This document shows positions 36,468 to 45,666 of a DNA stretch of 64,000 nucleotides, piece by piece (positions within the stretch are counted from its first letter, which is position 1; the number at the start of each line of letters is the position of its first letter). Source of the stretch: Parerythrobacter aestuarii (GTDB lineage: Bacteria > Pseudomonadota > Alphaproteobacteria > Sphingomonadales > Sphingomonadaceae); NCBI RefSeq assembly GCF_030140925.1, contig NZ_JARBWD010000001.1, forward strand, positions 1,178,001 to 1,242,000, read 5' to 3'. A program made the position numbers and the translations under genes. The notes under the pieces were generated by a model, which was not told the origin of the DNA, did not search any database, and was given only the letters and a program-made list of their open reading frames with translations.

Positions 36468-37349
36468 CTAGTCTTCGCTCCGCGTCAGCGGCTGGCCGGG
36501 GATGGGGATATATTCCTCCTCATCGCCGGGCACCGCCGGGAAGCGGCCCTTGTTCCAGTCGTCCTTGGCCTGCTCGATGCGGTCCTTGCTCGAACTGACG
36601 AAATTCCACCACACATGGCGCTTGGTGGCAAAGGCCTCGCCGCCCAGGAGCATCACCCGCCCGCCGCGCCCGGAGCTGAGCGTCATATTGCGCCCCGGCT
36701 CCAAAACGGTCAGCTCGTACAGCCCAAGTGCCTGCCCGTCGACACTGGCTTTGCCGCCGACCACCATCACCGCGCGTTCGTCGGCGCTGACTTCGATCGG
36801 CAGCGCTCCAGTCGGTGCGAGCACGATCTCGGCATAGATGGTGTCGGCATAGGTCGTGGTCGCCGCGCGCTGGCCCCATAGCTCGCCCATGATGACATAG
36901 GCCTTGGCGCACTGGTCCTCGATCACGGGCAGGTCCGTCACCGCTTCGAAGGCCGGATCGATCTCCTCGCGACCATCTGGCAGGGCGAGCCAGGTCTGCA
37001 TCCCGTACATCCGCGGTCCCGCATCGCGCTCGCTTTGCGGGCTGCGCTCGGAATGGACGATGCCCTTGCCCGCGGTCATCAGGTTCACCTGCCCTGGGCG
37101 AATGGTCGAAAAACTGCCGATGCTGTCGCGGTGATCGATCGCCCCTTCGAACAGCCAGGTGACGGTCGCAAGATTGATATGCGGGTGCGGCCGCACGTCC
37201 ATCGCCTTGCCGATATCGAGCTGCGCCGGCCCAAACTCATCGACGAAGATGAAAGGCCCGACCATGGTGCGCCCCTTGCTTGGCAGCGCGCGGCGGACCT
37301 GGAACTGGCCAAGGTCATGGGTGACGGGGGTGATGGTCTGTTCGATCAC
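36468..37349 (-). CDS. pirin family protein
   Basis: A 293-residue double-cupin protein. The pirin metal-site motif is visible in RPHPHINLATVTWLFEGAIDHRDSIG and the later GIVHSE. Pirins bind iron and act as quercetinases or redox-linked regulators. Its ATG overlaps the Nudix gene stop (ATGA), placing it in the BolA–Nudix–pirin–SDR–hydrolase unit. Confidence 0.93.
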   Translation of the reverse strand: MIEQTITPVTHDLGQFQVRRALPSKGRTMVGPFIFVDEFGPAQLDIGKAMDVRPHPHINLATVTWLFEGAIDHRDSIGSFSTIRPGQVNLMTAGKGIVHSERSPQSERDAGPRMYGMQTWLALPDGREEIDPAFEAVTDLPVIEDQCAKAYVIMGELWGQRAATTTYADTIYAEIVLAPTGALPIEVSADERAVMVVGGKASVDGQALGLYELTVLEPGRNMTLSSGRGGRVMLLGGEAFATKRHVWWNFVSSSKDRIEQAKDDWNKGRFPAVPGDEEEYIPIPGQPLTRSED

Positions 37350-37813
37350 GGCTGGGGGTCCCTTTCGATCAACTCGGCAAGGTCGCGGGGGTAGATATAT
37401 TCGTGCCAGCTGGCGAGTTCCTCGGGGGTGAACCAGCGATGCTCCTGCATGACCCTTTGCTCAAGAGCGGTGTGTCCGGAGGTGTCGATCCGGGTTTCCG
37501 ACACGCGCACACGGAAAAAGCGCTCGTCGGCCCGCACCGGCTCGCCTTCGACAGTGATGAATTCGGGCGTCTGCTGGGCGATCTGCGGGCCGGGATCAGC
37601 TTCGAAGCCGGTTTCCTCGCGCAGTTCGCGGCGGGCTGCCTCCTCGAAGCTTTCGCCCGGATCGCATTCGCCGCCGGTAGTGACCCAAAAAGGCGGACGA
37701 TCGTCAAGCACGAAACGGAACAGGAGCACGCGATCTTCGGGATCGAGCACGATCACCCGGGCCGCGCGCCTGATCCGCCGAGAGGTGCCGGTCTCGCTCA
37801 TTCGCGCGCTCAT
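37346..37813 (-). CDS. Nudix hydrolase
   Basis: A 155-residue protein with a complete Nudix box G-x5-E-x7-REUxEExGU, seen as GECDPGESFEEAARRELREE followed by TGF (about residues 48-70). It hydrolyses a nucleoside diphosphate linked to another group; the substrate is unknown. The ATG at 37813 overlaps the BolA stop (ATGA); an alternative ATG is four codons in. Confidence 0.9.
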   Translation of the reverse strand: MSARMSETGTSRRIRRAARVIVLDPEDRVLLFRFVLDDRPPFWVTTGGECDPGESFEEAARRELREETGFEADPGPQIAQQTPEFITVEGEPVRADERFFRVRVSETRIDTSGHTALEQRVMQEHRWFTPEELASWHEYIYPRDLAELIERDPQP

Positions 37814-38079
37814 TCCCCCGGTGCGCTCGCCTTGATCGCAACGGCATGCACTCTCTCGCCGACGATATCGCCCAGCGCCGCGATCACCTTGCGCTGCCTT
37901 TGCAGCCGCGAGACGCCCGTGAAGGCCGCGCTCTCGATCACCACGGTGAAGTGCGATTCGCCCGAGCCGTCGTCACCCGCGTGGCCGTGGTGCTTGGCGC
38001 TGTCGTTTATCACGTCGAGCCGCGAAGGCGCAAAGGCCTCGGCCAGCAGCGTTTCGATCTCGGTCTGGATTGCTCCCAC
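37810..38079 (-). CDS. bolA: BolA family protein
   Basis: An 89-residue BolA-type protein with SAKHHGHAGDDGSGESHFTVVI and a C-terminal VHAVAIKASAP, the usual BolA beta-helix ends. BolA proteins pair with monothiol glutaredoxins and bind Fe-S clusters. It heads a leftward unit with Nudix, pirin, SDR and hydrolase genes. The J-domain gene is divergent 48 bp away. Confidence 0.9.
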   Translation of the reverse strand: MGAIQTEIETLLAEAFAPSRLDVINDSAKHHGHAGDDGSGESHFTVVIESAAFTGVSRLQRQRKVIAALGDIVGERVHAVAIKASAPGE

Positions 38080-38127
38080 GGATTTTACCCTTCCAATTCT
38101 GGCGGTGCGTCACCATCATTAAGCGCT

Positions 38128-38721
38128 ATGCGCGGTGACCGGTTCCATGGACGATACGAAGCCCAAGGGCGAGTCTGCGAACACCCCACCTGCCGCGAAG
38201 CCGGGGAATTTCGCGCTCCGGGTGGCTATGGCAACAGCTTCGACGGGCCCGGCCAGTGGCGCTGGTTCTGCTTGGACCATGTCCGCGAATTCAACGCCGG
38301 CTACGACTGGTTCGAAGGCATGAGCGCTGAGGAAATCCTCGCCGCGCAATCGCCCGCCAGCGGCTGGCAGACCGAAACCCGCGCCTTTCGCCCGACTGCA
38401 GGGGTCGACGGCATGCCGCGCTGGGCCGATTTCGACGATCCGCTCGATGCGATCGGTGCGCGCGCGGCCGGCATCAAGAGCCGTGCCCAGCGCGAGGCCG
38501 AGATGGCGATGGATGGCAGATTCTCGAAAGAGGAAGCACAGGCACTGGAAGTGATGGGCCTCGGCTTGCAAACCGACCGGCGCAGGCTTCGCCGTCGCTA
38601 CTCAGAGCTCGTCCGCCGCTACCACCCGGATCGCAACGGTGGCGACCGCAAATATGAGGCGCGACTGGGGCGGGTGGTAGAGGCGTACCAGCTGCTCAGA
38701 AAGAGTGCTGCGATCGCCTAG
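38128..38721 (+). CDS. J-domain protein with N-terminal Cys motif
   Basis: A 197-residue DnaJ-type co-chaperone. The J domain is at the C-terminus (about 137-197) with the HPD triad in RRYHPDRNGG, which stimulates an Hsp70 ATPase. The N-terminal half has a CEHPTCREAGEF…WRWFCLDH motif that may bind a metal. This layout, Cys region then C-terminal J domain, is common in alphaproteobacteria near bolA. The ATG at 38128 is chosen; the frame is open upstream, antisense to bolA. Confidence 0.9.
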   Translation: MRGDRFHGRYEAQGRVCEHPTCREAGEFRAPGGYGNSFDGPGQWRWFCLDHVREFNAGYDWFEGMSAEEILAAQSPASGWQTETRAFRPTAGVDGMPRWADFDDPLDAIGARAAGIKSRAQREAEMAMDGRFSKEEAQALEVMGLGLQTDRRRLRRRYSELVRRYHPDRNGGDRKYEARLGRVVEAYQLLRKSAAIA

Positions 38722-38723
38722 CC

Positions 38724-39353
38724 TCAGGCAGGCGGCTCCATCAGCGACATGTCGATGGCATTGGCGGCCTGCTTGGCGTCGCGGGCGTTGATCCGGTCGC
38801 GATAGCCGGTGAACGCATCGCGCTGAGGCAAGGTGCCGAATTGCAGGCCCCAGTCGACATGGCTGCCAACATAAACATCGGCCATGGTGAAGCGGTCACC
38901 GCAAACGAACTGGCGATCCCTGAGCCATCCATCCAGCGTATCGACAGTGAGATCGAACGAGCCAAAACCTGCCGTTGCCCGCCGCTCTTCCGGTACTTCC
39001 CAGCCCATTGTCTTCGTCACAATGGCTTGTTCAAGCGGCCCCGCCGCGAAGAACATCCAACGGAAGTAGTCGGCTTTCTCTTCGACCGTAGGCAGCAGTT
39101 CCGGTCCGGGATGCGTTTCGGCAAGATAGTGGCAGATCGCCGCGCATTCGGTGATCACATGGTCATGCCCGTTGTGGTGATGAACCAGCGTCGGTACCTT
39201 GTTCATGGGGTTGAGCGCGCGATAGCTATCGGGACGCGTCTCCCACGTCATCATCTCGTGCTCGTAATCCGCGCCTGCCTCGTGCAGCGCCCAGCGCGCG
39301 ATCATGCCGCGGCTCATGGCGACGGTGTAGAATGTGAAAGCTGCCATGGTCAT
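38724..39353 (-). CDS. glutathione S-transferase family protein
   Basis: A 209-residue GST. The thioredoxin-like N-terminal domain runs FTFYTVAMSRGMIARWALHEAGADYE with the cis-proline in KVPTLV. ITECAAICHYLAE (the E/S–A glutathione contact) follows, then the helical domain with FTMADVYVGSHV. The ATG overlaps the DUF1428 stop (ATGA). It ends two bases after the convergent J-domain gene. Substrate unknown. Confidence 0.9.
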   Translation of the reverse strand: MTMAAFTFYTVAMSRGMIARWALHEAGADYEHEMMTWETRPDSYRALNPMNKVPTLVHHHNGHDHVITECAAICHYLAETHPGPELLPTVEEKADYFRWMFFAAGPLEQAIVTKTMGWEVPEERRATAGFGSFDLTVDTLDGWLRDRQFVCGDRFTMADVYVGSHVDWGLQFGTLPQRDAFTGYRDRINARDAKQAANAIDMSLMEPPA

Positions 39354-39721
39354 GCCTCTCCGCTAAAAAGTGTCTCGAATCCGCCGAAGATCATCCGCTT
39401 GCCGTCGAAGGGCATGTCACTGCCGTCGGGCGCGCCGAACTGATCCTCCATGCGCGGATCGGCCATCATCTTGTCATGGGCAGTATCGGCGGTAGCCTTG
39501 TCGGGCCAGGTGATCCAGCTGAAGACGATCTTCTCGCCCGCCTTGGCCTTGACCGCCATGCGGAAATCGGTGGTTTCGCCGTCCTTTACGTCGACTTCCC
39601 AGCACTCGATCTGCGCCAGCGCGCCATAGTCGCGGGCGATTGGCCAGAATTTCTCCGCCACCTCGCGGTAGGCCTCGCGGTTGCCTTGAGGCACCGGAAT
39701 CACGAATCCCTGAACATACAT
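39350..39721 (-). CDS. DUF1428 family protein
   Basis: A 123-residue dimeric alpha/beta-barrel-type protein. The opening YVQGFVIPVPQGNREAYREVAEKFWPIARDYGAL and the later SWITWPDKATADTAHDKMM mark DUF1428. No reaction is established for the family. It is coupled to the GST gene by a 4-bp overlap. Confidence 0.85.
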   Translation of the reverse strand: MYVQGFVIPVPQGNREAYREVAEKFWPIARDYGALAQIECWEVDVKDGETTDFRMAVKAKAGEKIVFSWITWPDKATADTAHDKMMADPRMEDQFGAPDGSDMPFDGKRMIFGGFETLFSGEA

Positions 39722-39779
39722 CGGGCCTCTCCTCCTGTCCTTGCGTCACCATGCGCCGGGAATGTGACGAGAGGAAGGT

Positions 39780-40622
39780 CTATTGCCGGAAGGCCCAGCG
39801 CAGCGTCTTGCCCATGCCCCAGGTCGCCGCGCGAGCGGGGAGCGCGGCGAGGCCGGGACGTTCGAGGTCGAGCATCGAGCGGGCGAAGGACGGGAGCAGG
39901 GCGACCGCTTCGGAACCCATCACCGCCTGCACGGCTGGCGGGGCGCCCTTGGGCTTCTGGTCCAGCACCAGCCTGGCGATCTCGCGCGCTTCCGGGCGCG
40001 CCTGCAAGTCATGGCGCAATTCGCGGAAGATCGCCTCGGCCTCATTGCGATCGAGCGGGACCGGATCGGCCCCGAGCGCGCGGGCGATCACTGCGAACTG
40101 GCGATAATACTCGTCCTGCTCGCTGCCCGGCATATCGGGCCGCACATGGCGCAGGTAGGCGGCGAGGAAGCTCTGCGCCTCGGCGACATGGACCCAGGCC
40201 AGCGTTCGCGGGTCGGTAGCGCGGTAGGGCGTGCCATCGGGCAGGGTTCCGCTAACCTTGGCATGGATGCGGTTGACCCGCTCGATCGCCTGCATCGCTT
40301 CATCGCGGTGGCCGAAGGTCGTGACGGCGATGAAGCGGGCGGTCCTGCGCAGCCTGCCGTGCATGTCTTCGCGGAAGTTGGAGTGGTCGAGCACGCCCTG
40401 CAGCGCTTCGGGATGGAGCATCTGCAACAGCAGGCTGCGGATCCCGCCGACCATCATGCCAACCACATCGGCATGCACCATGCGGATCGGCGAATTCTTC
40501 CCGAACAGCGCCTCGTCGCTGATCGGCACAGGTTGCTGTCCGGCCTCGACATCGTTGAACATCGCGCGCACGCGCCCAACCAGCTGCTGGCGCAGGAATT
40601 CCGAAGGCGATGGGCGGCTCAT
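39780..40622 (-). CDS. DUF2236 (MpaB-like oxygenase) family protein
   Basis: A 280-residue protein with the DUF2236 core [27 protein letters not shown] followed by GVLDHSNF and, later, [13 protein letters not shown]. The family includes latex-clearing-like haem proteins and MpaB; its histidines are candidate haem ligands. The ATG at 40622 gives the usual start, although the frame is open 23 codons more. It is divergent from cobS. Confidence 0.85.
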   Translation of the reverse strand: MSRPSPSEFLRQQLVGRVRAMFNDVEAGQQPVPISDEALFGKNSPIRMVHADVVGMMVGGIRSLLLQMLHPEALQGVLDHSNFREDMHGRLRRTARFIAVTTFGHRDEAMQAIERVNRIHAKVSGTLPDGTPYRATDPRTLAWVHVAEAQSFLAAYLRHVRPDMPGSEQDEYYRQFAVIARALGADPVPLDRNEAEAIFRELRHDLQARPEAREIARLVLDQKPKGAPPAVQAVMGSEAVALLPSFARSMLDLERPGLAALPARAATWGMGKTLRWAFRQ

Positions 40623-40678
40623 CCCTGCCCAATATAGTGTCACCGCCGCTAATGAAAATGTTGGCGTGTCCTCGCTTG

Positions 40679-40696
40679 CGCGCATGCGCATGCGCG
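40679..40696. promoter_or_regulatory. perfect 18-bp alternating palindrome upstream of cobS
   Basis: CGCGCATGCGCATGCGCG is fully self-complementary and almost all alternating purine/pyrimidine. It lies 18 bp before the cobS start in the 92-bp divergent region. It could be an operator or simply a simple-sequence feature. Confidence 0.45.
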
Positions 40697-40714
40697 TCTA
40701 GTCCCGCCCGCGAG

Positions 40715-41707
40715 ATGAATGACATGACCGACAAGACCTTCGAACCCAACGCCAAGACCACGCTCTCTGCACCTGACACCACCGTCAACGTGCGCGAGAC
40801 TTTCGGCATCGACGTCGATTGGGAAGTTCCCGCCTTCTCGCAGGCCGACGAGCGCGTACCCGATCTCGACGAGAATTACGTTTTCGATCCGGACACGACG
40901 CTGGCGATCCTGGCCGGCTTTGCCCACAACCGCCGGGTGATGGTGCAGGGCTATCACGGCACGGGCAAGTCGACCCATATCGAGCAGGTCGCCGCCCGCC
41001 TCAAATGGCCGTGTATCCGCATCAACCTCGACGCGCATATCAGCCGTATCGACCTTGTCGGGCGAGATGCGATCGTGCTGCGCGACGGGTTGCAGGTGAC
41101 GGAATTCCGCGAAGGCCTGCTGCCGTGGGCGCTGCAGCACCCGGTTGCACTGGTGTTCGACGAATATGACGCTGGCCGGCCGGATGTGATGTTCGTAATC
41201 CAGCGCGTGCTGGAAACCGAAGGCAAGCTGACCTTGCTCGACCAGAACCGCGTGATCCGCCCGGATCCGAACTTCCGCCTTTTTGCCACGGCCAACACCG
41301 TGGGCCTGGGCGACACCTCGGGCCTCTATCACGGCACGCAGCAGATCAACCAGGGCCAGATGGACCGCTGGAACATCGTGGTTGGCCTCAACTACCTGCC
41401 GGCGGAGACTGAACAGGAAATCGTCAGCGCGAAGAACCCCGACACCGATCCAAAGGTCATCGCAGACATGATCAAGGTCGCCGACCTGACGCGACAGGGA
41501 TTCATCAATGGCGACATATCGACCGTCATGAGCCCACGCACCGTGATCACCTGGGCCCAGAACGCAGCGATCTTCAACAACGTCGGTCTTGCTTTCCGTC
41601 TCAGCTTCCTCAACAAATGCGATGAGGCCGAGCGCATGCTGGTGGCAGAATACTATCAGCGAGTATTTGGCGAAGACTTGCCCGAGAGTGTGGTTAAGCC
41701 AGGCTGA
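40715..41707 (+). CDS. cobS: cobaltochelatase subunit CobS
   Basis: A 330-residue AAA+ ATPase of the CobNST aerobic cobaltochelatase, which puts cobalt into hydrogenobyrinic acid a,c-diamide. Walker [10 protein letters not shown] is at 79-87, Walker [10 protein letters not shown] at 147-154, and sensor 1 is in LFATANT. The N-terminal [23 protein letters not shown] is CobS-specific. Start ATG 40715, with a second ATG three codons in. The usual partner cobT is not downstream. A short hairpin follows the stop. Confidence 0.94.
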   Translation: MNDMTDKTFEPNAKTTLSAPDTTVNVRETFGIDVDWEVPAFSQADERVPDLDENYVFDPDTTLAILAGFAHNRRVMVQGYHGTGKSTHIEQVAARLKWPCIRINLDAHISRIDLVGRDAIVLRDGLQVTEFREGLLPWALQHPVALVFDEYDAGRPDVMFVIQRVLETEGKLTLLDQNRVIRPDPNFRLFATANTVGLGDTSGLYHGTQQINQGQMDRWNIVVGLNYLPAETEQEIVSAKNPDTDPKVIADMIKVADLTRQGFINGDISTVMSPRTVITWAQNAAIFNNVGLAFRLSFLNKCDEAERMLVAEYYQRVFGEDLPESVVKPG

Positions 41708-41736
41708 TAAGACCAAAACGGTTGGAGTTCTTGTCC

Positions 41737-41753
41737 GGCTGGATTATCCAGCC
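41737..41753. terminator. short hairpin after cobS
   Basis: GGCTGGAT and ATCCAGCC are perfect 8-bp arms around one central base, 30 bp after the cobS stop. There is no T-tract, so it may be a terminator or an operator for the next gene. Confidence 0.4.
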
Positions 41754-41785
41754 TGCCGGATTGTACATGCTTGGAAATGGGTCAC

Positions 41786-42634
41786 ATGCGTAAAATCTTG
41801 CTGTCGCTGGCGGTGCTCGCGGCACCGACGGTTCCTGCTTCTGCTGAAGACACGCCGAAGTGGATCGAATCACCGGTCATTTTCATGCCTGCCGATGTCG
41901 AGGCAGGCGAACGGCTGGTGACCGAAGGTGAAATCATCGTGGACGTGCCGCTGCGCTGGGCATTCGCCGGCAAGCTGGAGCAGGACGTAACTGTCATTGC
42001 TGCCGGGGAAGAGGTCGTGCTCAAGGCAGGCGAGGTCCTGCCGCAAGTGATGGTTCCCGTGCCGGGTAGCGGAGCAGCCGGCCGGATTCTCCTGTGCACG
42101 CGCAGCAAGGTGGTGTTCAAACGCGAAGGGATCGGTTTCATCGCCAAGCTGGTCGACGACCTCCGCGATAGCCTGAGCGATGCCCAGCGCTGCGTCGAGG
42201 ATACCGACAACGATGGCAAGGTGGACCGGGCTCTGGTCCTGGGCGAAGGCAAGGAGGAGATCCCTGCCGAACCCATCGAGCCGGTAGGTTTCAAGCTGAC
42301 GACAGCCGAAGTCATTCCCGGCGACGAAGACAAGGTCACTCTGACACTCGTGTCGGTCGGCAACAAGCGCAGCAGCCTGGCGCTCAATATCATCCAGCTG
42401 GGTGCTGCCCGGCAATTCGACACCATGGTCAGCGGGCGGTTCTACACCCGGCAAATGCCGACCTTCCAGCACAAGGACGGCCTGCCAGCCACGCTCAATG
42501 CGTTCGGGATCGGCGTGCGCCTGCTTGAAGCGGACAAGAAGGGAAATAACGCCAAGCTGAGCTGGTCGGGTCAGGCCCGCGAGGGTGAATATGCAGTCAT
42601 CCCGCGGACAACCAAGGTCTCGTTCGGCTATTGA
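41786..42634 (+). CDS. secreted protein with calcium-loop-like motif, family unknown
   Basis: A 282-residue exported protein. The start MRKILLSLAVLAAPTVPASA is a signal peptide with a likely cut after ASA. Residues 139-147 (DTDNDGKVD) match an EF-hand/dockerin calcium loop. The rest is rich in beta-strand residues (EGEIIVDVPLRWAF, VTVIAAGEEVVLKAGE). The ATG at 41786 directly precedes the signal peptide; earlier in-frame TTG and ATG codons are less likely. No family recognised. PBP1A follows 44 bp downstream; a link to the cell wall is speculative. Confidence 0.72.
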   Translation: MRKILLSLAVLAAPTVPASAEDTPKWIESPVIFMPADVEAGERLVTEGEIIVDVPLRWAFAGKLEQDVTVIAAGEEVVLKAGEVLPQVMVPVPGSGAAGRILLCTRSKVVFKREGIGFIAKLVDDLRDSLSDAQRCVEDTDNDGKVDRALVLGEGKEEIPAEPIEPVGFKLTTAEVIPGDEDKVTLTLVSVGNKRSSLALNIIQLGAARQFDTMVSGRFYTRQMPTFQHKDGLPATLNAFGIGVRLLEADKKGNNAKLSWSGQAREGEYAVIPRTTKVSFGY

Positions 42635-42678
42635 GGTTTGACCTCGCCATTGCCGTGTTAGCCTGCTAACACAGTCAG

Positions 42679-44808
42679 ATGAACTCCCCCTGGTTCCGCA
42701 AGTTGACACTTTGGCGTCGCAATTCGGGCAAGCCCGAAGGTGCCTACGCCGGATTCTTCGCGCAATCGGGTGAGGAAGATGCGTCCACGCCCTACTACCG
42801 CTCGGGCACGCCGCAGCCGGATTACGACCAGTGGGACGATCGCCTGGCCCGTGTCGATGGCGCGGTCGAATTCGAACAGCGCAAGCGGGAGAAGTGGTGG
42901 CAGCGCCGCTACTGGCAGGGGCGGCGCAAACGCTGGTGGGCAGCGCGGATCATCGCGGCCATGCTGCTGCTGTTCATTATGCTGGTGGCCTGGCTGGCAC
43001 TGACGACTCCACTGTCGAAATCGCTCGAGCCGGTCGTCCCGCCGCAGATGACTATTCTCGCCGCCGATGGCACGCCGATTGCCCGCAACGGGGCGATTAC
43101 GGATGCGCCGGTCGAGATCGAGAAGCTGCCCCCGCATGTGGCCGAGGCGTTCCTCGCCATCGAAGATCGCCGTTTCTACTCCCACTGGGGGATCGATCCG
43201 CGCGGGATTGCGCGGGCGGTGTGGACCGGCCATGGCGGCGGTAGCACCATCACCCAGCAGCTGGCGAAGTTCACTTTCCTCAGCTCCGAACGCACGCTGA
43301 CGCGCAAGGCGCGCGAAGCGTTGATTGCGTTCTGGCTGGAGACCTGGCTGACCAAGGACGAGATCCTCGAGCGCTATCTCTCCAACGCCTATTTCGGTGA
43401 CAACGTCTACGGCCTCCGCGCCGCCAGCCTGCACTATTTCTACCGCCAGCCGGAAAATCTGAAGGTCGAGCAAGCGGCGATGCTCGCTGGCCTGGTTCAG
43501 GCACCATCTGCACTCCGGCCGACAAAGCATTATGAACGCGCCGAAAAGCGGATGCGACTGGTGCTTGGATCGATGGTGGCGGCAGGCTACCTGACGGAAA
43601 GTGAAGCCGACCTGCCTTCGCCCAGCCTTGATGTACGGACCAGGAACGACCTGCCAACAGGGACCTATTTCGCCGACTGGGCGCTGCCAATCCTGCGCCG
43701 CAACACCGAAACCGGTTACGAAGCGCAGACCATCACCACCACGCTCGACGCGCGGCTGCAAGGCATCGCCAGCGGGATTATCCGCCGCGCCAACCTCGGC
43801 GGAGCGCAGGCGGCATTGGTGGCGATGCGGCCCAATGGCGAAGTGGTCGCTATGGTCGGCGGCAAGGACTATGCTGCGAGCCCGTTTAACCGCGCCACAC
43901 AGGCGCAGCGGCAGCCGGGCTCGACCTTCAAGACCTTCGTCTATCTCGCTGCGCTCAAGGCCGGGGCGACGCCAGATGACGCGGTCGACAATACCGAAAT
44001 CACCCAGGGCAGCTATCGCCCACGCAATGCAGCGGGGAATTACTCCGATACGCTGACGCTGGAGGAAGCCTTTGCGCGCTCCAGCAATGTGGCTGCTGTT
44101 CGGCTCTACCAGTCCGTCGGCGATGAGGCCGTGATTGCGACCGCGCGCGAACTGGGCGTGACAGCCGGGCTCACGCCGGGTGATCCCAGTGTCGCACTGG
44201 GCACTGCCACCATGTCGCTGCTGGAGCTGACCTCGGCCTATGCGGGTATTGCGGCCAATGCTTATCCTGTCCGGCCCACGCCACTGCCGGTGGTCGAACA
44301 GGGCTGGTGGGATTGGTTCTGGAATGGGCCTGGCAGCTATTCCAGCCGGGTCCATGAGGACATTGAACAGATGTTGCGGCGCGCGGTCAACGCAGGGACA
44401 GGGCGTGCGGCGATGTTGTCGATCCCCAACTACGGCAAGACCGGCACCAGCCAGGGCAATCGCGATGCTCTGTTCGTGGGGTACGCTGGAGACCTGGTTG
44501 TCGGGGTATGGATCGGCAATGACGACAACACCCCGCTCGACGGTGTTTATGGCGGCGGACTACCGGCGCGAATCTGGCGTGATTTCATGCGGCAGGCACA
44601 AGGCGTGGCTCCGACCCGCGATCGCCCCCGTCCGAATCCGTCGGGCCCGGTCGAGCCTTTGGACGTGATCGAACCGGAAGAAATCCCGCTCGGCGACAAT
44701 GTCCGGATCGAGGATGGCGGGCTCAACATAGACGCCGAGATCGAAGGCGTGCCGCTCGATATCCGCGTCGATGGTGACGGGATCGACGTCCAGCCCGCTG
44801 AGCGTTAG
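42679..44808 (+). CDS. penicillin-binding protein 1A (bifunctional peptidoglycan synthase)
   Basis: A 709-residue class A PBP. One transmembrane helix lies at about 89-112 after a basic cytoplasmic N-terminus. The GT51 glycosyltransferase has E162-D in AIEDRRFYSHWGID and STITQQLAKF. The transpeptidase carries S415-xxK in PGSTFK, SxN at S468-S-N470 and KTGTS at 587-591. The C-terminal tail is acidic and Pro-rich. It polymerises and cross-links peptidoglycan. It ends tail to tail with the thioesterase gene (4-bp overlap). Confidence 0.95.
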   Translation: MNSPWFRKLTLWRRNSGKPEGAYAGFFAQSGEEDASTPYYRSGTPQPDYDQWDDRLARVDGAVEFEQRKREKWWQRRYWQGRRKRWWAARIIAAMLLLFIMLVAWLALTTPLSKSLEPVVPPQMTILAADGTPIARNGAITDAPVEIEKLPPHVAEAFLAIEDRRFYSHWGIDPRGIARAVWTGHGGGSTITQQLAKFTFLSSERTLTRKAREALIAFWLETWLTKDEILERYLSNAYFGDNVYGLRAASLHYFYRQPENLKVEQAAMLAGLVQAPSALRPTKHYERAEKRMRLVLGSMVAAGYLTESEADLPSPSLDVRTRNDLPTGTYFADWALPILRRNTETGYEAQTITTTLDARLQGIASGIIRRANLGGAQAALVAMRPNGEVVAMVGGKDYAASPFNRATQAQRQPGSTFKTFVYLAALKAGATPDDAVDNTEITQGSYRPRNAAGNYSDTLTLEEAFARSSNVAAVRLYQSVGDEAVIATARELGVTAGLTPGDPSVALGTATMSLLELTSAYAGIAANAYPVRPTPLPVVEQGWWDWFWNGPGSYSSRVHEDIEQMLRRAVNAGTGRAAMLSIPNYGKTGTSQGNRDALFVGYAGDLVVGVWIGNDDNTPLDGVYGGGLPARIWRDFMRQAQGVAPTRDRPRPNPSGPVEPLDVIEPEEIPLGDNVRIEDGGLNIDAEIEGVPLDIRVDGDGIDVQPAER

Positions 44809-45203
44809 CCCTCCGGTTCCGCCAAGAGTACGTTCATGATCGCGGTCGCGCGCGGGCGGCTGCGATCCTCTTGCCAGCATTCGACTTCGATATTGGCGTT
44901 GCGCCGCCCCAGCTTGGTTATCCGTGCTTTGGCGAACAGCGGTGCGGCCTTCGCCGGAGCGAGGAACTGGACAGTGATGTTGATCGGCTTGAGCCGCGCG
45001 TCGCGCCCTGCCTGTTCCAGCGCCAGTCGCAGCGCGGCATAGCCCGCTGTTTCCAATAGACCGCTGATCGCCCCGCCGTGATAGACGCCGGGCCGCCCTT
45101 CGATGATCGGATCGCCACCGAGTTGCAGGACCGGGACGCCATCCTCCATCTCCCGCGTCGAAATACCCAGCGAGCGGGCATAGGGGGTTAGTTCACTTGC
45201 CAT
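44805..45203 (-). CDS. PaaI-type hotdog thioesterase
   Basis: A 132-residue hotdog-fold protein. GVYHGGAISGLLETAGYAA has the HGG of PaaI-type acyl-CoA thioesterases, and ITVQFLAPAKA is the typical second strand. The ATG at 45203 lies inside the end of the upstream thioesterase gene (11-bp overlap). Eleven more codons are open but less likely. The substrate is unknown. It is probably a partner or paralogue of its neighbour. Confidence 0.85.
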   Translation of the reverse strand: MASELTPYARSLGISTREMEDGVPVLQLGGDPIIEGRPGVYHGGAISGLLETAGYAALRLALEQAGRDARLKPINITVQFLAPAKAAPLFAKARITKLGRRNANIEVECWQEDRSRPRATAIMNVLLAEPEG

Positions 45204-45636
45204 CGCGCGAGACCCCGGGGAGAGACATGAAGACACCGGCCATATGCGCTACCGGATCGTCTGGATCACCATCATGCGCGATCCCGCGCACGAAGGCGGC
45301 AGACTTGGTCAAGCGATAGCACTCGGCGCGGCCAATCACATTGTGCCGCTCGCGGGCCGGGCGCTGGTAATCGACGCGCAGGTCAAGCGTGGCGACAGCC
45401 TGGAAGTGCTTCATCTTCGTCCAGATTGACAGGCCGCTCGCCATATCCATCAGGCTGATGATCGGACCTGAGGCGAGCACCGGGCGATCGCTTTCGCCGA
45501 CGAGATCTTCGCGCCACGGTAGTTCGAGCTCGGCCCAATCGTCGCCGCTGCCGCAAAACTTCATGCCCAGCCAGCCGGAATGGCCGTGTTTCAGCACGAA
45601 GGCTGCGGCTTGGGCGGGATCGAATGAAGAAGCCAT
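45193..45636 (-). CDS. PaaI-type hotdog thioesterase (second copy)
   Basis: A 147-residue hotdog-fold protein with ASGPIISLMDMASGLSI in place of the HGG helix and LRVDYQRPARERHNVIGRAE as the next strands. The usual catalytic aspartate may be D in SLMDMA. It overlaps the smaller thioesterase by 11 bp, so the two are translated together and may form a mixed hotdog dimer. Confidence 0.85.
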   Translation of the reverse strand: MASSFDPAQAAAFVLKHGHSGWLGMKFCGSGDDWAELELPWREDLVGESDRPVLASGPIISLMDMASGLSIWTKMKHFQAVATLDLRVDYQRPARERHNVIGRAECYRLTKSAAFVRGIAHDGDPDDPVAHMAGVFMSLPGVSRDGK

Positions 45637-45666
45637 GTCAGCGGCCTTGGCGCAGTTGGCGAGGGG

